64,000 nucleotides of DNA from assembly GCA_933228895.1 (NCBI GenBank), contig OW121852.1, forward strand, positions 122,879,544 to 122,943,543. The letters are read 5' to 3'. Both the position numbers and the translations under genes were made by a program. Under the pieces are notes generated by a model. The model saw only the letters and a program-made list of their open reading frames with translations. It did not search any database and was not told where the DNA came from. The stretch is from Platycnemis pennipes. Taxonomy: Eukaryota > Arthropoda > Insecta > Odonata > Platycnemididae. Position 1 is the first letter of the stretch. Each line of letters opens with the position of its first letter. Below are positions 29,576 through 39,940 of this stretch, one piece after another.

Positions 29576-31420
29576 TAGGGGAGGGTGGGGCTAAATGGAC
29601 TGTTTTTCGTTTGCGGCATCCTGGTGGGCGGATTTGGGTGATTGTACTTCCTACAAACGGTCTATCTTGTAGAGATTGTTGCGCTCTATACTGTTATAAC
29701 TTGTTTAGCCTTCTGAGTATCGGAAGTATGTTTTAATGGATGTTTTTTGGAAAGTGCGCATCCGGTCCATTTAAACCCTCGTGGGGCTAAAAGAACCATG
29801 GGCGGGGCTAAATGAACCATTGCATTTTTTAAGCTAGATAAGTATTTCGAGGCGAATTTTGGAGGGATAAACAGAAAAAGTGAATTAACAATAAAAAGAA
29901 GCTATTTTGCTGACTAAATTCATTTATTAAAATACATTTAGTTAATCGATAAATAATATTCAATTTAATTTTTGGAAGATTTTTTGCTGGTCGTCCGCGC
30001 TTCTTTGGAGCTGCGGCTAAACTTTAGCGTGCTCGCCGCGTGCCATCTCTGATGTACCCTCTCCTGGATCGCAATCAGCTGCTGGCGGCGGTTGATCGGT
30101 GACGGCAGATGGCATGTAGTCTGTGTCATCGAACACGAATTCGTTCAACGGACATATGCCAGTAGCTCTGAAGCCAGACAGGATGCTTTTTCGATTTACG
30201 GCAGCATACATTGCGGAGGATGCAATCGATGGGATCTCGTCGGCCCCGTGATGTCCCCGTTCCGTCGTTTTACGCATCGGTGGGGGCGGGGTTAAGTTAG
30301 GGTCGTGGGTTGGAGTCGCGCCTGAGTGAATTTCTCACCACTCAGGACATGGATGTGTGTGCTCGTCTGTTGTAAATTGTTAAATACCCCGATGTAGAGG
30401 GCCATAGGTGCTGTTTCCAGTGGTAATGGATAAAAAATCTCGTAAATCGACATCGAGCGTCCCGGATGAGAATTTATCGCGTCTGCTAAGTAATTAATTG
30501 CCTTCTTAAATGGACCGGAGATTGAGCGGTCAAGGGGTTACAGTCGGTGACTGCAGTGAGGCGGCATCGACAGGACGACTATTCCGTGGGGGGCGTGAAA
30601 TTGCAATCTAACGATTGAAAATGTGAGTGGTAGTTATCCAAAATCAGGACTCGTTTTTCCTTCGATGCGCCTGAATGTTTTTGGAAATGATGTAAACATT
30701 CCAAGAAATGATCCGCTTTCATCAATTCTGATGTAAAGCAACATTGTAAGTGGGAACGGAATGCAAATATTTGTCATTCGTTGCGCAATTATGTACCTAC
30801 ATGACGGATCGGCTGCTCGAGCGTATCCTTCCGGGCAGCCATTCAGGAAGTGTGGTTGGAATCTAACGCGTGGACATATGAAGAACGATGGCGCAGCATT
30901 GCCCACTGCGTTCATCGCAATTGCCATCGTCATCAGAGTACCGCGCTTGCTTGATGTTATGCGGACAACTTATTTTGTGCCTTTACGGCTCGACACACGA
31001 TCAGGCGTTTGAACTGTTGTGACGCCAGTTTCGTCCATGTTCCACTCTTCTGCTGCCTCGAAGTGATGGCGAGCATACAGCATCTTCAAATTGTCGAAAA
31101 ACATAGCAACATAGGCACAGTTAAATGCCATTGCGCGTGGCACACTTAATGCCTCCTGCTTGGTAATTGCCAGTCACTGTCGCGTGGCTGCAATGACGGC
31201 GTCGATGTGGAAGGGGATGAATATGTTGATGCACTCAACACCGAATCTGGCTGATCGCAGTAGCGTTTGTGTTTTCTGCTCGCTCGGAACTGCTGCACTG
31301 CGCCCCGCAGTGATTGATTCTGTAACTTTTGGGCACGAATCGCGGCGGACAACTTTTCAGCGTCAATCGGAGCCATCTGACGTTTGTATTTTCTCACCAT
31401 CCTAAAATTAAGCAAAAAAC
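29576..31420 (-). mobile_element. pogo-like element with pipsqueak-type HTH, degraded
   Basis: Minus strand. About 31405-31255 reads MVRKYKRQMAPIDAEKLSAA and QSLRGAVQQFRASRK, a pipsqueak-type HTH. The segment 30933-30634 reads TMAIAMNAVGNAAPSFFICP, FLNGCPEGYARAADPS and an LLYIRIDESGSFL stretch equivalent to the DGH block. The segment 30277-30017 has AAVNRKSILSGFRATGICPL, the DDE_1 C-terminus. A terminal motif TA-GGGGAGGGTGGGGCTAAA begins at 29576 and would be the 3' end. I found no matching inverted repeat past 31420, so the 5' end seems lost. Frame changes interrupt the protein. Confidence 0.7.
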
Positions 31421-31727
31421 TGCCGTCCAACTCGTAAAAAAGTGTTAAAATTAGGAAATATGAAAACCAAATCACCAATAGCCGCTTGCAGAAGCGCAAA
31501 AAAACACTCACGTGTCAAAACGATTTACCCATTGCCTTACTAATTTCATTCACTTTTAAATTATCAACAAAATGCAAGAATTTTGATAACAACAAAAAAG
31601 TTTACGAGGCATATATTACGAGACAAACGTTTAAGAGACTCGTATGGCATAACTCGGCCGAAAAAAGGCATTTCTGTCACGTTGCGTGGACTCAGTATTT
31701 TTTAAGATTTTTTTTTCACTTGTGCCA

Positions 31728-32165
31728 TTAGCACACACAATGAGAAATAGGGCTGAATCTCATCTCTACTTGTTTCAAACCACCCGTTCCTAAGATCAGT
31801 TTTTCTATGTTTTCGGAGTTCAAAAAGGCATCTGCATACTTGTTCGTTTCAGTTGCGATGAGTTCCCAAATATCACCATCCATACACTGGAAAAAAAAGT
31901 CTCTTTCACTATGATTGTTTCCCACGCTCCTGAGAATTCTTTCATTTATTCCAGGTTCACCATAGAATCTAAATTAACTGTTTTTTTTACACCAATGCCA
32001 AATGTTTTTTACCTTAGCTTTTTTTGGATCCGCCGGACAAATACTGACTTCATTTTCGCTGGAAAATTCTGCACTGTCTTCACTACTTACAGTTTCTGAA
32101 TGATCAGAGTTATCGGCGTCACTTACTTCACTGTTATCACTAACAAATGTGTTTACGGATCTTTA
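31728..32165 (-). pseudogene. piggyBac-like transposase, N-terminal part
   Basis: On the minus strand from about 32160, an acidic Ser/Asp/Glu-rich leader (SDNSEVSDADNSDHSETVSS) precedes ICPADPKKAKVKN, FYGEPGINERILRSV and then FFFQCMDGDIWELIATETNK-YADAF (31925-31728). Acidic leader, F-x-G-x-x-G-I and the WELIxxETN motif are the usual start of a piggyBac transposase. The catalytic core is absent; LINE fragment I begins just upstream. A stop and frame change lie near 31990. Confidence 0.65.
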
Positions 32166-32204
32166 ATTTACGGCGCCACTCGTAAATGAGACCTAAGAAG
32201 TATT

Positions 32205-32410
32205 AGGTCACTACACAACACGGGCTTAAGTCTGTCAACTGGGGCATTTAGAACGAGCCCAGTGCTCAGCATCTACTGTGATGCTGGAGAAACACCCTAG
32301 GAGGTGAGGAGGAACATTTTAATGTTCAACTATGCCAGCAAAATAGCCGTTCAAAACTCGCACCCATGTTTGAAATAGTTTTTAAACCACGTTTTAGTTT
32401 TTAAACCACT
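32205..32410 (+). mobile_element. I-like LINE fragment I (ORF2 internal piece)
   Basis: 200 bp equivalent to the ORF2 segment HNTGLRLAIGAFRTSPVLSIY to NYVAKILS...FKPRF, here with a TAG after AGETP and a frame change. Both the 5' part and the 3' end are missing. At its right end a 19-bp unit with TAGTTTTTAAACCAC is present twice. Confidence 0.75.
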
Positions 32411-32434
32411 TCTTCTATCCATGCACAACAATTT

Positions 32435-32869
32435 TTATCGAAGTAATATTTTAAAGTGGGCTAAAACCAAACGTAACCCCAGATAAAAGCCAAGAATATA
32501 TACGCTTGTATCAATCCGTTTGGAATTTAATATACCGACACCTTTCCCTAAAATATAGGTCAAGTTTTTCCCGCTCGCTTTATTAATTTTTTTAATTCGT
32601 CCTAAGTCTTCCAAGTTGATTGGCATCCGCTGTATTTCCTTCGAACCATTAATCGAAGGGCTTTTTGTCTCGTGCGCGCAATGCTCAAACGCTATGAACT
32701 CATGTAACAATTGAAGATCAAATTGGAAATTTCTTACGACGTGATTTTGCAAAATTACGTAAGAAAATGCATTGAAGAGAGCAAACTGCATAGAAAGAAA
32801 GCAAAGAAAAATATGAGCTGCTGGAGATTCAACTAAGGACAGATAGGTCGCAGCTCTCTCTCTAAACAT
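32435..32869 (-). CDS. Unrecognised 144-aa ORF, possibly hAT-like remnant
   Basis: Minus-strand ORF with YLSLVESPAAHIFLCFLSMQ, FALFNAFSYVILQNHVV and LLHEFIAF, then a polar region and an aliphatic C-terminus. The helical block resembles a segment of hAT-like proteins in which a long helical insertion follows the DDE core, but this is weak. No zinc finger or catalytic residue is visible. Confidence 0.25.
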   Translation of the reverse strand: MFRERAATYLSLVESPAAHIFLCFLSMQFALFNAFSYVILQNHVVRNFQFDLQLLHEFIAFEHCAHETKSPSINGSKEIQRMPINLEDLGRIKKINKASGKNLTYILGKGVGILNSKRIDTSVYILGFYLGLRLVLAHFKILLR

Positions 32870-32905
32870 TTTTCTCCAAATATTTCTTTAATTAGCTGAT
32901 TAACG

Positions 32906-33104
32906 TGATTGGTACTTTTGGATGTGATATCATCCTGAAAGACCTATATAATAGCATAGTAATGGTTGATATCACACAAGGTGTTGCTGTGTTGGACCAG
33001 TTGGCAATTTGCGTCAGCTATGTAGCAGAATGGAAGATATATCCAAGACTTTTCAGTTTAATAGTAGTTGACGATACTATTATTAGCGGTACTCTGGTAC
33101 GGAG
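32906..33104. other. No recognisable gene
   Basis: A 78-aa plus-strand frame here has no family features. Confidence 0.3.
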
Positions 33105-33240
33105 CGGGTGGGGGAGGCTAATTAGGGGTGGCGGAGGCTAATTAGGGGTGGCGGAGGCTAATTAGGGGGTGGGGGAGGCTAATTAGGGTGCGGGGGAGGC
33201 TAATTAGGGTGTGGGGTGTGGTAAGTTAGGGGTGGGGGAG
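33105..33240. repeat. Minisatellite with GGCTAATTAGGG unit
   Basis: About six copies of a 20-23-bp unit (GGAGGCTAATTAGGGGTGGC and variants); the length of the G-run varies between copies. Confidence 0.85.
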
Positions 33241-33294
33241 TTCACTGACCTCTTCCGGGGCTATAAACACGTGTGGGGAGGTAGATTTTGAGCC

Positions 33295-33600
33295 CTAGGC
33301 AACCCACCCCTCCGCTCACCTCCATGTTGAACCCAACCCAGCCAGCGCATACGCGGGACCCTGGCACGAGGGGGTGAGGGTAGTTCTCGAGGACATGCGG
33401 GGGATGGAGATTTTGGGTAACCCACCCCCTCCGCTCACCTCTTTGTTCAACCCACCCCAGTCGGCGCAGGTGTTTACCCCAATTGTCGCGTGCTGCTTCG
33501 CCAATTATGTTTTCCGTCTTTTCGGCCCAAACCAACGTACCCCCTCCGCTCACCTTGTTGAACCCAGCCCAGTCGGCTCAGGTATGACACCCCTCCAATT
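33295..33600. repeat. Three diverged copies of a GC-rich unit
   Basis: A unit containing CCTCCGCTCACCT, TTGAACCCA and CAGTCGGC occurs near 33305, 33425 and 33545. The interval includes matching CAATTGTCGC segments in the last two copies. Confidence 0.7.
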
Positions 33601-33990
33601 GTCGCTAGTTATGTTCTCCGTCCCTCCAGCCTTGGCGCCAGGAGGGAACCCTTTCTCGAGGTGGGAAGACCATACGCGTTTCCCTGGTGTTCGTCGTTAA
33701 TTAGGCGATCGTTCATTTCCGTTTTATTTTCCCCGGAAGAAATTAGGAGAGCTGGCGAAAAAGCTTCATTACCTTTACCACGTTGAGCGCGTCTTAATGA
33801 TAGATCCATTTATTCGGCCCTTCTCTAGATTTATATCATTTGTCACTGCTGAGATATCGAGAAAAGTATTCAATCTCCGGAGCCAGGGTGGTAAATATAT
33901 GGGAGTTGGGTACGTTAAGGTAGACAAACAGAACACGGAATGCAATAGGTTCATTTCACATATGCGTTCAATGAATACTTTTCAAGCAGG
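33601..33990. other. No recognisable gene
   Basis: Flank of LINE B; nothing supported. Confidence 0.35.
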
Positions 33991-34004
33991 AGTAGATGAC
34001 CAAC
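33991..34004. repeat. Target-site duplication of LINE B, left copy
   Basis: AGTAGATGACCAAC, repeated at 38589-38602. Confidence 0.9.
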
Positions 34005-34520
34005 ACCCCTGCGGGTAGGGGGATTGAGAATACTCCCGCAGTATCCCTGCTTGAGGTAAGAGGCGACTAAAAGGGCGGGGAGACAACCCCGATAACAAAC
34101 CGAGAGCCAGCAAGGGTTGAGCCCGGACAGTCTTGTGGGTCAACTGTCTGTGTGCGGCCATTCCACCTGGCCTGCGATCCACCCGCATGTTTGCCGTGTG
34201 CGGAGACCCGTAAGGAGGAGAAGGGGATCCTGGAGGGTGAGGTCCGTGGTTCCCAGCCGGGTGTCGGATGCCCGGTATGGACTGGGGGCCAATACCCCTC
34301 TTCGGCCCCGGATTCGCTGTAAACGGGCGGCCGGGAGCTAGCCACTCCCAGTCAATCGGCTTCCGTGGCGTTTAGCTTAACGGTGGCGAGTGCCAGGGAG
34401 GTGGGGGTCTGCGTAGGGCGGTCGGAGATGTACGGGTTTGGTGGGCCCGTGCATTAAAGACCCAACCCGAAACAGACAACCACCTCTAGGGTGCTATATC
34501 CCCTCGGGTAGCCCTGGCGA

Positions 34521-34541
34521 CCGCACCGGTTTGCGGTGCGG
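34521..34541 (+). other. Conserved 5' UTR hairpin, copy B
   Basis: CCGCACCG-GTTTG-CGGTGCGG, 81 nt before the ORF1 ATG; identical in copy A. Confidence 0.6.
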
Positions 34542-34601
34542 CGTCCCGAATGTGTGGCTCTATGGTGGGTGGGGAGCCCGGGGGATGAAGTAATATTTGG
34601 C

Positions 34602-35774
34602 ATGGCAGATTCAATTCTTCCACCCTCCAAAAGATCCCGCCCGGATACGGGCGGGGGAGATAAGTGTTTTTCCGCTTGCAAGCGGTTTTTGATAATGAAG
34701 TGCGTTAAAGAAGGGGAGACGCTTAAGCGGGTTTCCCCCTTTCTCATTCGTAAAGTTCTGTCGTCTGCAATACCAGGAGAGCTGAAATCCGCTAAAAAGC
34801 TGCGTGACGGAAGCCTGTTAATCGAAGCGGCAAATAATGTTCAGAGCGTGAAACTCTTGTCACTCACGAAGCTGCACGACATTCCAGTGAAAGTGGAGTT
34901 GCACCGTACTCTTAATACCTGCCGGGGAGTAATATCACATTACGACCTGCTGTACGTGGAAGTCGACGAGATAAAGAGTGAAATGGCATCTCAAGGCGTC
35001 ACTGATGCTCGTCGGCTTACCACTAAGCGCAATGGCGAAGTCGTAAACTCAACTTCTGTCGTTTTAACATTTGCGCGTGATAGTCTCCCCGACAAGGTAT
35101 TCGTCGGCTATGAATCGGTTCCAGTGAGACCATTCATGCCGGCGCCCATGCGCTGCTTCCAGTGCCAGCGCTTCGGCCACATCGCCCCGCGATGTGAGGG
35201 CAAGGCCACCTGCCCGCGCTGCGGCCTGGAAGACCATGAGAGTGCAGACTGCAACAAGGAACCACGTTGTGTGAACTGCGAGGGTACGCATCCGGCGTAT
35301 TCTCGCAAGTGCCCAAAAATGATAGAAGAGCGCAAAGTCATGGAAATTAAAACAATAGAGAAAATCCCATACTTCGAGGCGAGGAAAAGGTACAGGGCAA
35401 TGGCAGCACCCATATTTTCGAAATCCTTTGCCTCCGTTGCGTCCCCAAACATACCAAAGGCCTCCCAAGGAACGCAGACTGAGTTAAATGCAAATGTAGA
35501 TATCGCTGAAGTAAAAGAAGTAGCCAAGCCGGCTAAGGCACCAAATCCGGCACCGAAAAACACCACCACCATCACTGGTTCTCCTAAAAAGAACCAGAAA
35601 AACACAGCTACCGGGGTAGCGCTGACCCAGCGCGAAAAAACCCCATCCCCTGGCCCCGCCGGGCTAGCCAAGCTAGTTCCCCCGGTGGAGTCAATGGAGG
35701 AGGACGACAGTCCCTCAGAGATTGAAGTCCTCCCTGCGAAACAAAAGGGTAAAAAGCACCGTATTCGGCGCTGA
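34602..35774 (+). CDS. LINE B ORF1 (Gag-like, three zinc knuckles)
   Basis: 390 aa from the ATG at 34602, equivalent to the starts in A and C. It contains VSPFLIRKVLSSAIPGELKS, LRDGSLLIEAANN, RTLNTCRGVISHYD, then knuckles CFQCQRFGHIAPRC, CPRCGLEDHESADC and CVNCEGTHPAYSRKC, YFEARKRYRAMAAP and a Pro/Lys-rich acidic tail. The frame is intact, so it could still supply RNA-binding protein. It would bind LINE RNA in the ribonucleoprotein. Confidence 0.88.
   Translation: MADSILPPSKRSRPDTGGGDKCFSACKRFLIMKCVKEGETLKRVSPFLIRKVLSSAIPGELKSAKKLRDGSLLIEAANNVQSVKLLSLTKLHDIPVKVELHRTLNTCRGVISHYDLLYVEVDEIKSEMASQGVTDARRLTTKRNGEVVNSTSVVLTFARDSLPDKVFVGYESVPVRPFMPAPMRCFQCQRFGHIAPRCEGKATCPRCGLEDHESADCNKEPRCVNCEGTHPAYSRKCPKMIEERKVMEIKTIEKIPYFEARKRYRAMAAPIFSKSFASVASPNIPKASQGTQTELNANVDIAEVKEVAKPAKAPNPAPKNTTTITGSPKKNQKNTATGVALTQREKTPSPGPAGLAKLVPPVESMEEDDSPSEIEVLPAKQKGKKHRIRR
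34636..34655 (+). promoter_or_regulatory. RNA hairpin in the ORF1 start region, copy B
   Basis: CCCGCCCG-GATA-CGGGCGGG at +34 from the ORF1 ATG. It pairs fully although several stem bases differ from A and C. Confidence 0.65.
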
Positions 35775-35847
35775 ACCCCCTTTTTATATATTCGAACGTA
35801 TTTATTTATATATTTATTTTAAAATATTTTTATTTTAAAATATATTT

Positions 35848-38421
35848 ATGGCTTTTATCTTGCAGTGGAACTGCAATGGTTTTTATCCGCGTAAGGAGGA
35901 GCTGATCGTTTTAATTCGTGATTTTAACCCGTCTTGCATATGCCTGCAAGAAACTCATTTTAAAACAACGGACAAGGGCATTTTAAAAGGTTTTGATGTT
36001 TTTAGATTGGACGACACCAGTGGCCAACGTGCCCAGGGTGGAGTGGCAGTTGCCACTCGGGAGGCCCTTTACACCTCCCGAGTGCAGCTGAACACGCCTT
36101 TTCAGGCGGTCGCAGTGACGGTGCATGCCCCAGAGGCACTGACGTTATGCAACGTATACTTGCCTGAGGGGGCACCGGTGACTCGTTTTAATCTGGAAGC
36201 CCTTGTCCGTCAACTACCGAGGCCTTTCGTTTCTGTAGGTGATTTTAATGCGCACGATACCCTTTGGGGTAGCTCTAGGGCACAGAGCGACCGAAGGGGT
36301 CGTATTTTAGCTAATTTTATCACGGATTTCAACCTTATTTTAATGAATAACGGGGAACACACACGTTTTAACTCCTTTAGTGGTCAATTCTCCTCAATAG
36401 ACTTATGCATTGCATCGAGCACCTTGCTTAGTAAATTTCAATTGTCCGTACACGATGATTTATGTGGGAGCGACCATTTTCCCCTATTAATTAGTAGGGA
36501 GGAAAATTTTAGCATAGATTTTATTCGCCCGGGTAATTGGATTATTCGGAGAGCCAATTGGCCAGATTTTAAGAAGACTTTTAGTTTTACGTTTGACGAA
36601 AGCCGCGACGGGATTTTTAACATTGAAAAACTGACCAGAAGTATTCTCGAGTCCGCCAATGGCAGTGTACCGCGATCAGTACGAAGCACCCCCAGACCTG
36701 CAGTGCCATGGTGGAATGAAGACTGTGCTAACGCTATTCGCCAACGCAAGAAGGCATTACGAATATTCAATAAATTCCCAACAGCGTCTAATCTGGCCGC
36801 ATTTAGACGCCTTCGAGCGAAAGCTCGAAAGATAGTGAGAGAAGCTAAAAAGGTCTCCTGGATGGAGTACGCATCTGGCATCAACTCCAGAACACCCGTT
36901 GCACAGGTGTGGAACAAGGTGAAACGTATCTCGGGAATTCACCATCAGCCCGGCGTCTCGTTCCTAAATGTTGACGGTAATGTCTTGACGTCTCAAGACG
37001 GTATTGGCGAAGTTTTCGGCGAGCTATTCGCCAGCACATGCAGCGACGACTCATACGCCGATCACTTCCTTTCTATTAAGAGACGAGCCGAATCGCATCC
37101 GCCTATCTTCTCCGAAAAACAGACGGTGGCAGACTACAATGTCCCGTTCACTCTTTGGGAACTACGTTCTGCTATTGCCGACTCTCGCGACACAGCCGCA
37201 GGAATGGACGAAATCCATAATGCTTTTCTCCGGAATATTCCGGAGAGAGCATTGTTGGACGTCCTTCGCTCCCTCAACCAGCTGTGGAGTGAGGGTAGCT
37301 TTCCATCTTCCTGGCGGGAGTCTCTCGTAGTTCCTATTCCAAAACAGGGTAAGGAAAGAGCTGACCCGAAAAACTACAGATCCATCTCCCTCACCAGCTG
37401 CCTGTGTAAACTAATGGAGAGGATGGTGAATAAACGTCTCGTTTGGTGGTTGGAGCGCCGAAACCTTCTCTCCACCATCCAATGTGGTTTCAGACGTGGT
37501 CGCTCGACTGAAATCTATATGAAACTTGCCTCACGACACTAAGCTTATACTACTGCTCAGGAGTACCAGTGTCCTTATAATGAATTTATCTTTTGCCACC
37601 CCGGCTTCATCCCCGTATTCACGGATGGATCGAAGTCGGATGTAGGTTGTTCATGCGCGGTTACCTCGTCCCATCACGGTGTCATCCAGGCTCGGCTCAG
37701 CTCGCTGTGTAGCATATACACTGCCGAGCTGCTGGCCATTAAGATGGCTCTTGATGGGATTGGGGAGGCTGCCAATTCCTTTGCCATCTGCACAGACTCC
37801 ATGAGCGCATTGCAATCTATTTCTGTATTCTCTCCCATGCATCCTATTGTCCAGAACATACACAATACCCTTCTATCCCTCTACAAGAAGGGAATCAAAG
37901 TAATCTTTATCTGGGTACCTGGACATATGGGAATAGCGGGGAACGAGAGAGCAGACGCAGCAGCGAAAGAAGCTCTTCAAATGCGCGAACAGACGACGAC
38001 TCTGGTACCTTATCAGGACTTGCAGGCTCACCTCCGGAGAGTAGCCCTAGAGCAGTGGAACAAATGTTGGACAGATGTGACCGACAATAAGTTGCGTTGC
38101 ATAAAACCGGTAACGTCAGTGTGGCCCACTTCCGTCAGGAACAGTCGCAGAGAGGAAGTAGTCATCACCCGGCTGAGAATTGGGCATTGCGCCTTAACCC
38201 ACTCTTACCTCTTCACAGAAGATAAGAACCCACCTCGGTGTGATGACTGCGACTGTCTTCTTAGCATTCGACACGTCCTGACGGAGTGCGACAAGCATCG
38301 GGATGCACGCGAGCAACTAGGCATCAGAGGAGGCCTAGAGCATATCTTAGGTAATAACTCCGAATGTCTATCCCGAGTCACATCTTTTATGAAAGCAACT
38401 GGCCTTTATAATAAAATCTAA
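35848..38421 (+). pseudogene. LINE B ORF2 with RT-core deletion
   Basis: The start (35848) matches A: AFILQWNCNGF, LQETHF, GDFNAHD, CGSDHFP for the endonuclease, then RT motifs up to SIQCGFRRGRST (about residue 555). After EIYMKLASRH and a TAA at 37540-37542, the same frame resumes with an RNase H domain: VFTDGSKSDVGCSCAV, YTAELLAIKMALDGI, CTDSMSAL, VPGHMGIAGNERAD, and the knuckle CDDCDCLLSIRHVLTEC. RT motifs A and C (catalytic aspartates) are absent. The endonuclease could still be made as a truncated protein. Confidence 0.88.
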
Positions 38422-38588
38422 GTTACCACTGTCTGTGTAGATATATAGTCTTTTAATTCATGTAAGTATAATAACATCAGCATTGCACTCCTACTGACAT
38501 TAAACCTAGGACAGTACAAATTAGACTGTGGGTGGTGCAAAATGACCTCAGCCGTCGACGCACCCAATAAACACCCAATACTACTACT

Positions 38589-38602
38589 AGTAGATGACCA
38601 AC
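38589..38602. repeat. Target-site duplication of LINE B, right copy
   Basis: AGTAGATGACCAAC, exact match to 33991-34004. Confidence 0.9.
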
Positions 38603-38896
38603 CTCTTCTTATTTTCACCGCCTCCAAGCATCAGCATAACTGCTGTCAGGACCCTGGTGGTGAATTCTGGCAAATGCATAGCATTTTAGCCATTGGCATA
38701 GATACAAGTTCTAGGTCTATCAACTGTGGTACAATAATAAGTTTTACCCGTAGTCATGCTTAATCACCTGATTCTCCCCTGGAAGGCCCAGGGTTCCTAA
38801 ATCTTAATCTTACCTCCTGATAGGATCCTCTGAAGGACACCTGAGGCAGCTTTACTATGATGTAGGTTAGCTTGGAGGCAGTGAATACCGGCCATA

Positions 38897-39940
38897 CTAA
38901 TGCGTTGCATCTCCCTCCTTGTCCTCATCAGTCTTAGCTTCCGAGGATTTGGAGGGCTTCTCAGAGCCCGTCCCTTTTCCTAAAAAGGTTATGTTCAGTT
39001 TTCTCATGCCTGTGTAGGCGTTGAAATTTGGCCTCAAGGTGAAGCTGGCAGATGGTTCGTCCACCCCTATGAGAAACCTCGTGCCGTGTGCAACTTCGTT
39101 CCTTTCATAAGGTCTCCACAGGTCGGTATGAAGCCCTGGGTTGACCTTCCATATTCTCTCGAGGACGACTTTGATGTCGAATTTGTTGGGACCTGGGACC
39201 CACATCATCATCCTCCTCCTTTTGATGAGGTTGTCAGCATCGATAACCTGTAAGGTGGTCTCCTCAATGGGTCCCATATTGTTAACTGCCTCTGTCACCC
39301 ATGTGGCAGAGAATTCATTGCCGCAGGCAATTTCCACTGCACCATTTATCAGTCTGGCGCCTTCATACCTCGGGTGATCCTCACCCTCAGGAATTTCATC
39401 CCTGATTTCGTCGAGCTGCCTATCGATGTCAGCATACATCTCCTTTACCAACACCTCCGGGTATCCGACTGGCACTATGACCATATTTTTAAGGTCCTTT
39501 GTTACCTGAGCATAAGTTTGCTTAGGTGTAACCCCCACTCTCCTCCTTTACCAACACCCCCGGGTATCCGACTGGCACTATGGCCATCTTTTTAAGGTCC
39601 TTTGTTACCTGAGCATATGTTTGCTTAGGTGTAATCTTGGGCCTCTTATTGTCCCTGACTCATTAATGGGGGTATCTCCAGGAGTCCGTCCCCTTCTTTG
39701 TGGTGTTGAACTTGGAGTTTTAGCGCCATCCCTACCGCGCTTAGGACTTTTGCCGGTTACTTTGTCCCCGGCATTGCCCCTGGCAGGGGGATGTGCAGAG
39801 ACCCCTTCTGCACCTTTAGCCCTAAGCTTCTGCAGCTTCCTCCTGGGTGCGCCGCTAAGCTTAGGCTCTGTGGATAGCATTTGCATCTTTGATGAGATGC
39901 TACCCAGAGTAATATTGGAGGTCCCAGAGACCGACTCCAT
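38897..39940 (-). pseudogene. DUF4780-type ORF (retrotransposon-associated), frameshifted by a duplication
   Basis: The 39538-38897 minus ORF (213 aa) has TPKQTYAQVTKDLKNMVIVP, EIPEGEDHPRYEGARLINGA, TWVTEAVNNMG and RRRMMMWVPGP, the pattern I associate with DUF4780, a domain seen in ORF1-like proteins of arthropod retroelements. Upstream (39940-39605) is a basic linker with LSGAPRRKLQKLRAKGAEGV and KRGRDGAKTPSSTPQRRGRT, the usual N-terminal region. The two parts are separated by a 103-bp tandem duplication (39441-39543, 39544-39635) that breaks the frame. Function is not known. No RT is found next to it. Confidence 0.6.
39441..39635. repeat. 103-bp tandem duplication
   Basis: TCCTTTACCAACACC begins at 39441 and again at 39544, and the copies are nearly identical through GCTTAGGTGTAA. 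The length is not a multiple of three. Confidence 0.85.

Larger units (their letters stand above)
34005..38588 (+). mobile_element. I-superclade LINE, copy B, internally deleted
   Basis: 4.6 kb with intact ends and a 14-bp exact TSD. It has a 597-bp 5' UTR, an open ORF1, an ORF2 that lacks about 1.1 kb between the RT CGFRRGRST motif and the start of RNase H, a 3' hairpin (38534-38564) and a (CTA)n tail. Its 5' UTR is about 95% identical to that of C by eye, while the ORFs differ much more. It cannot move on its own but could be moved in trans. Confidence 0.92.
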
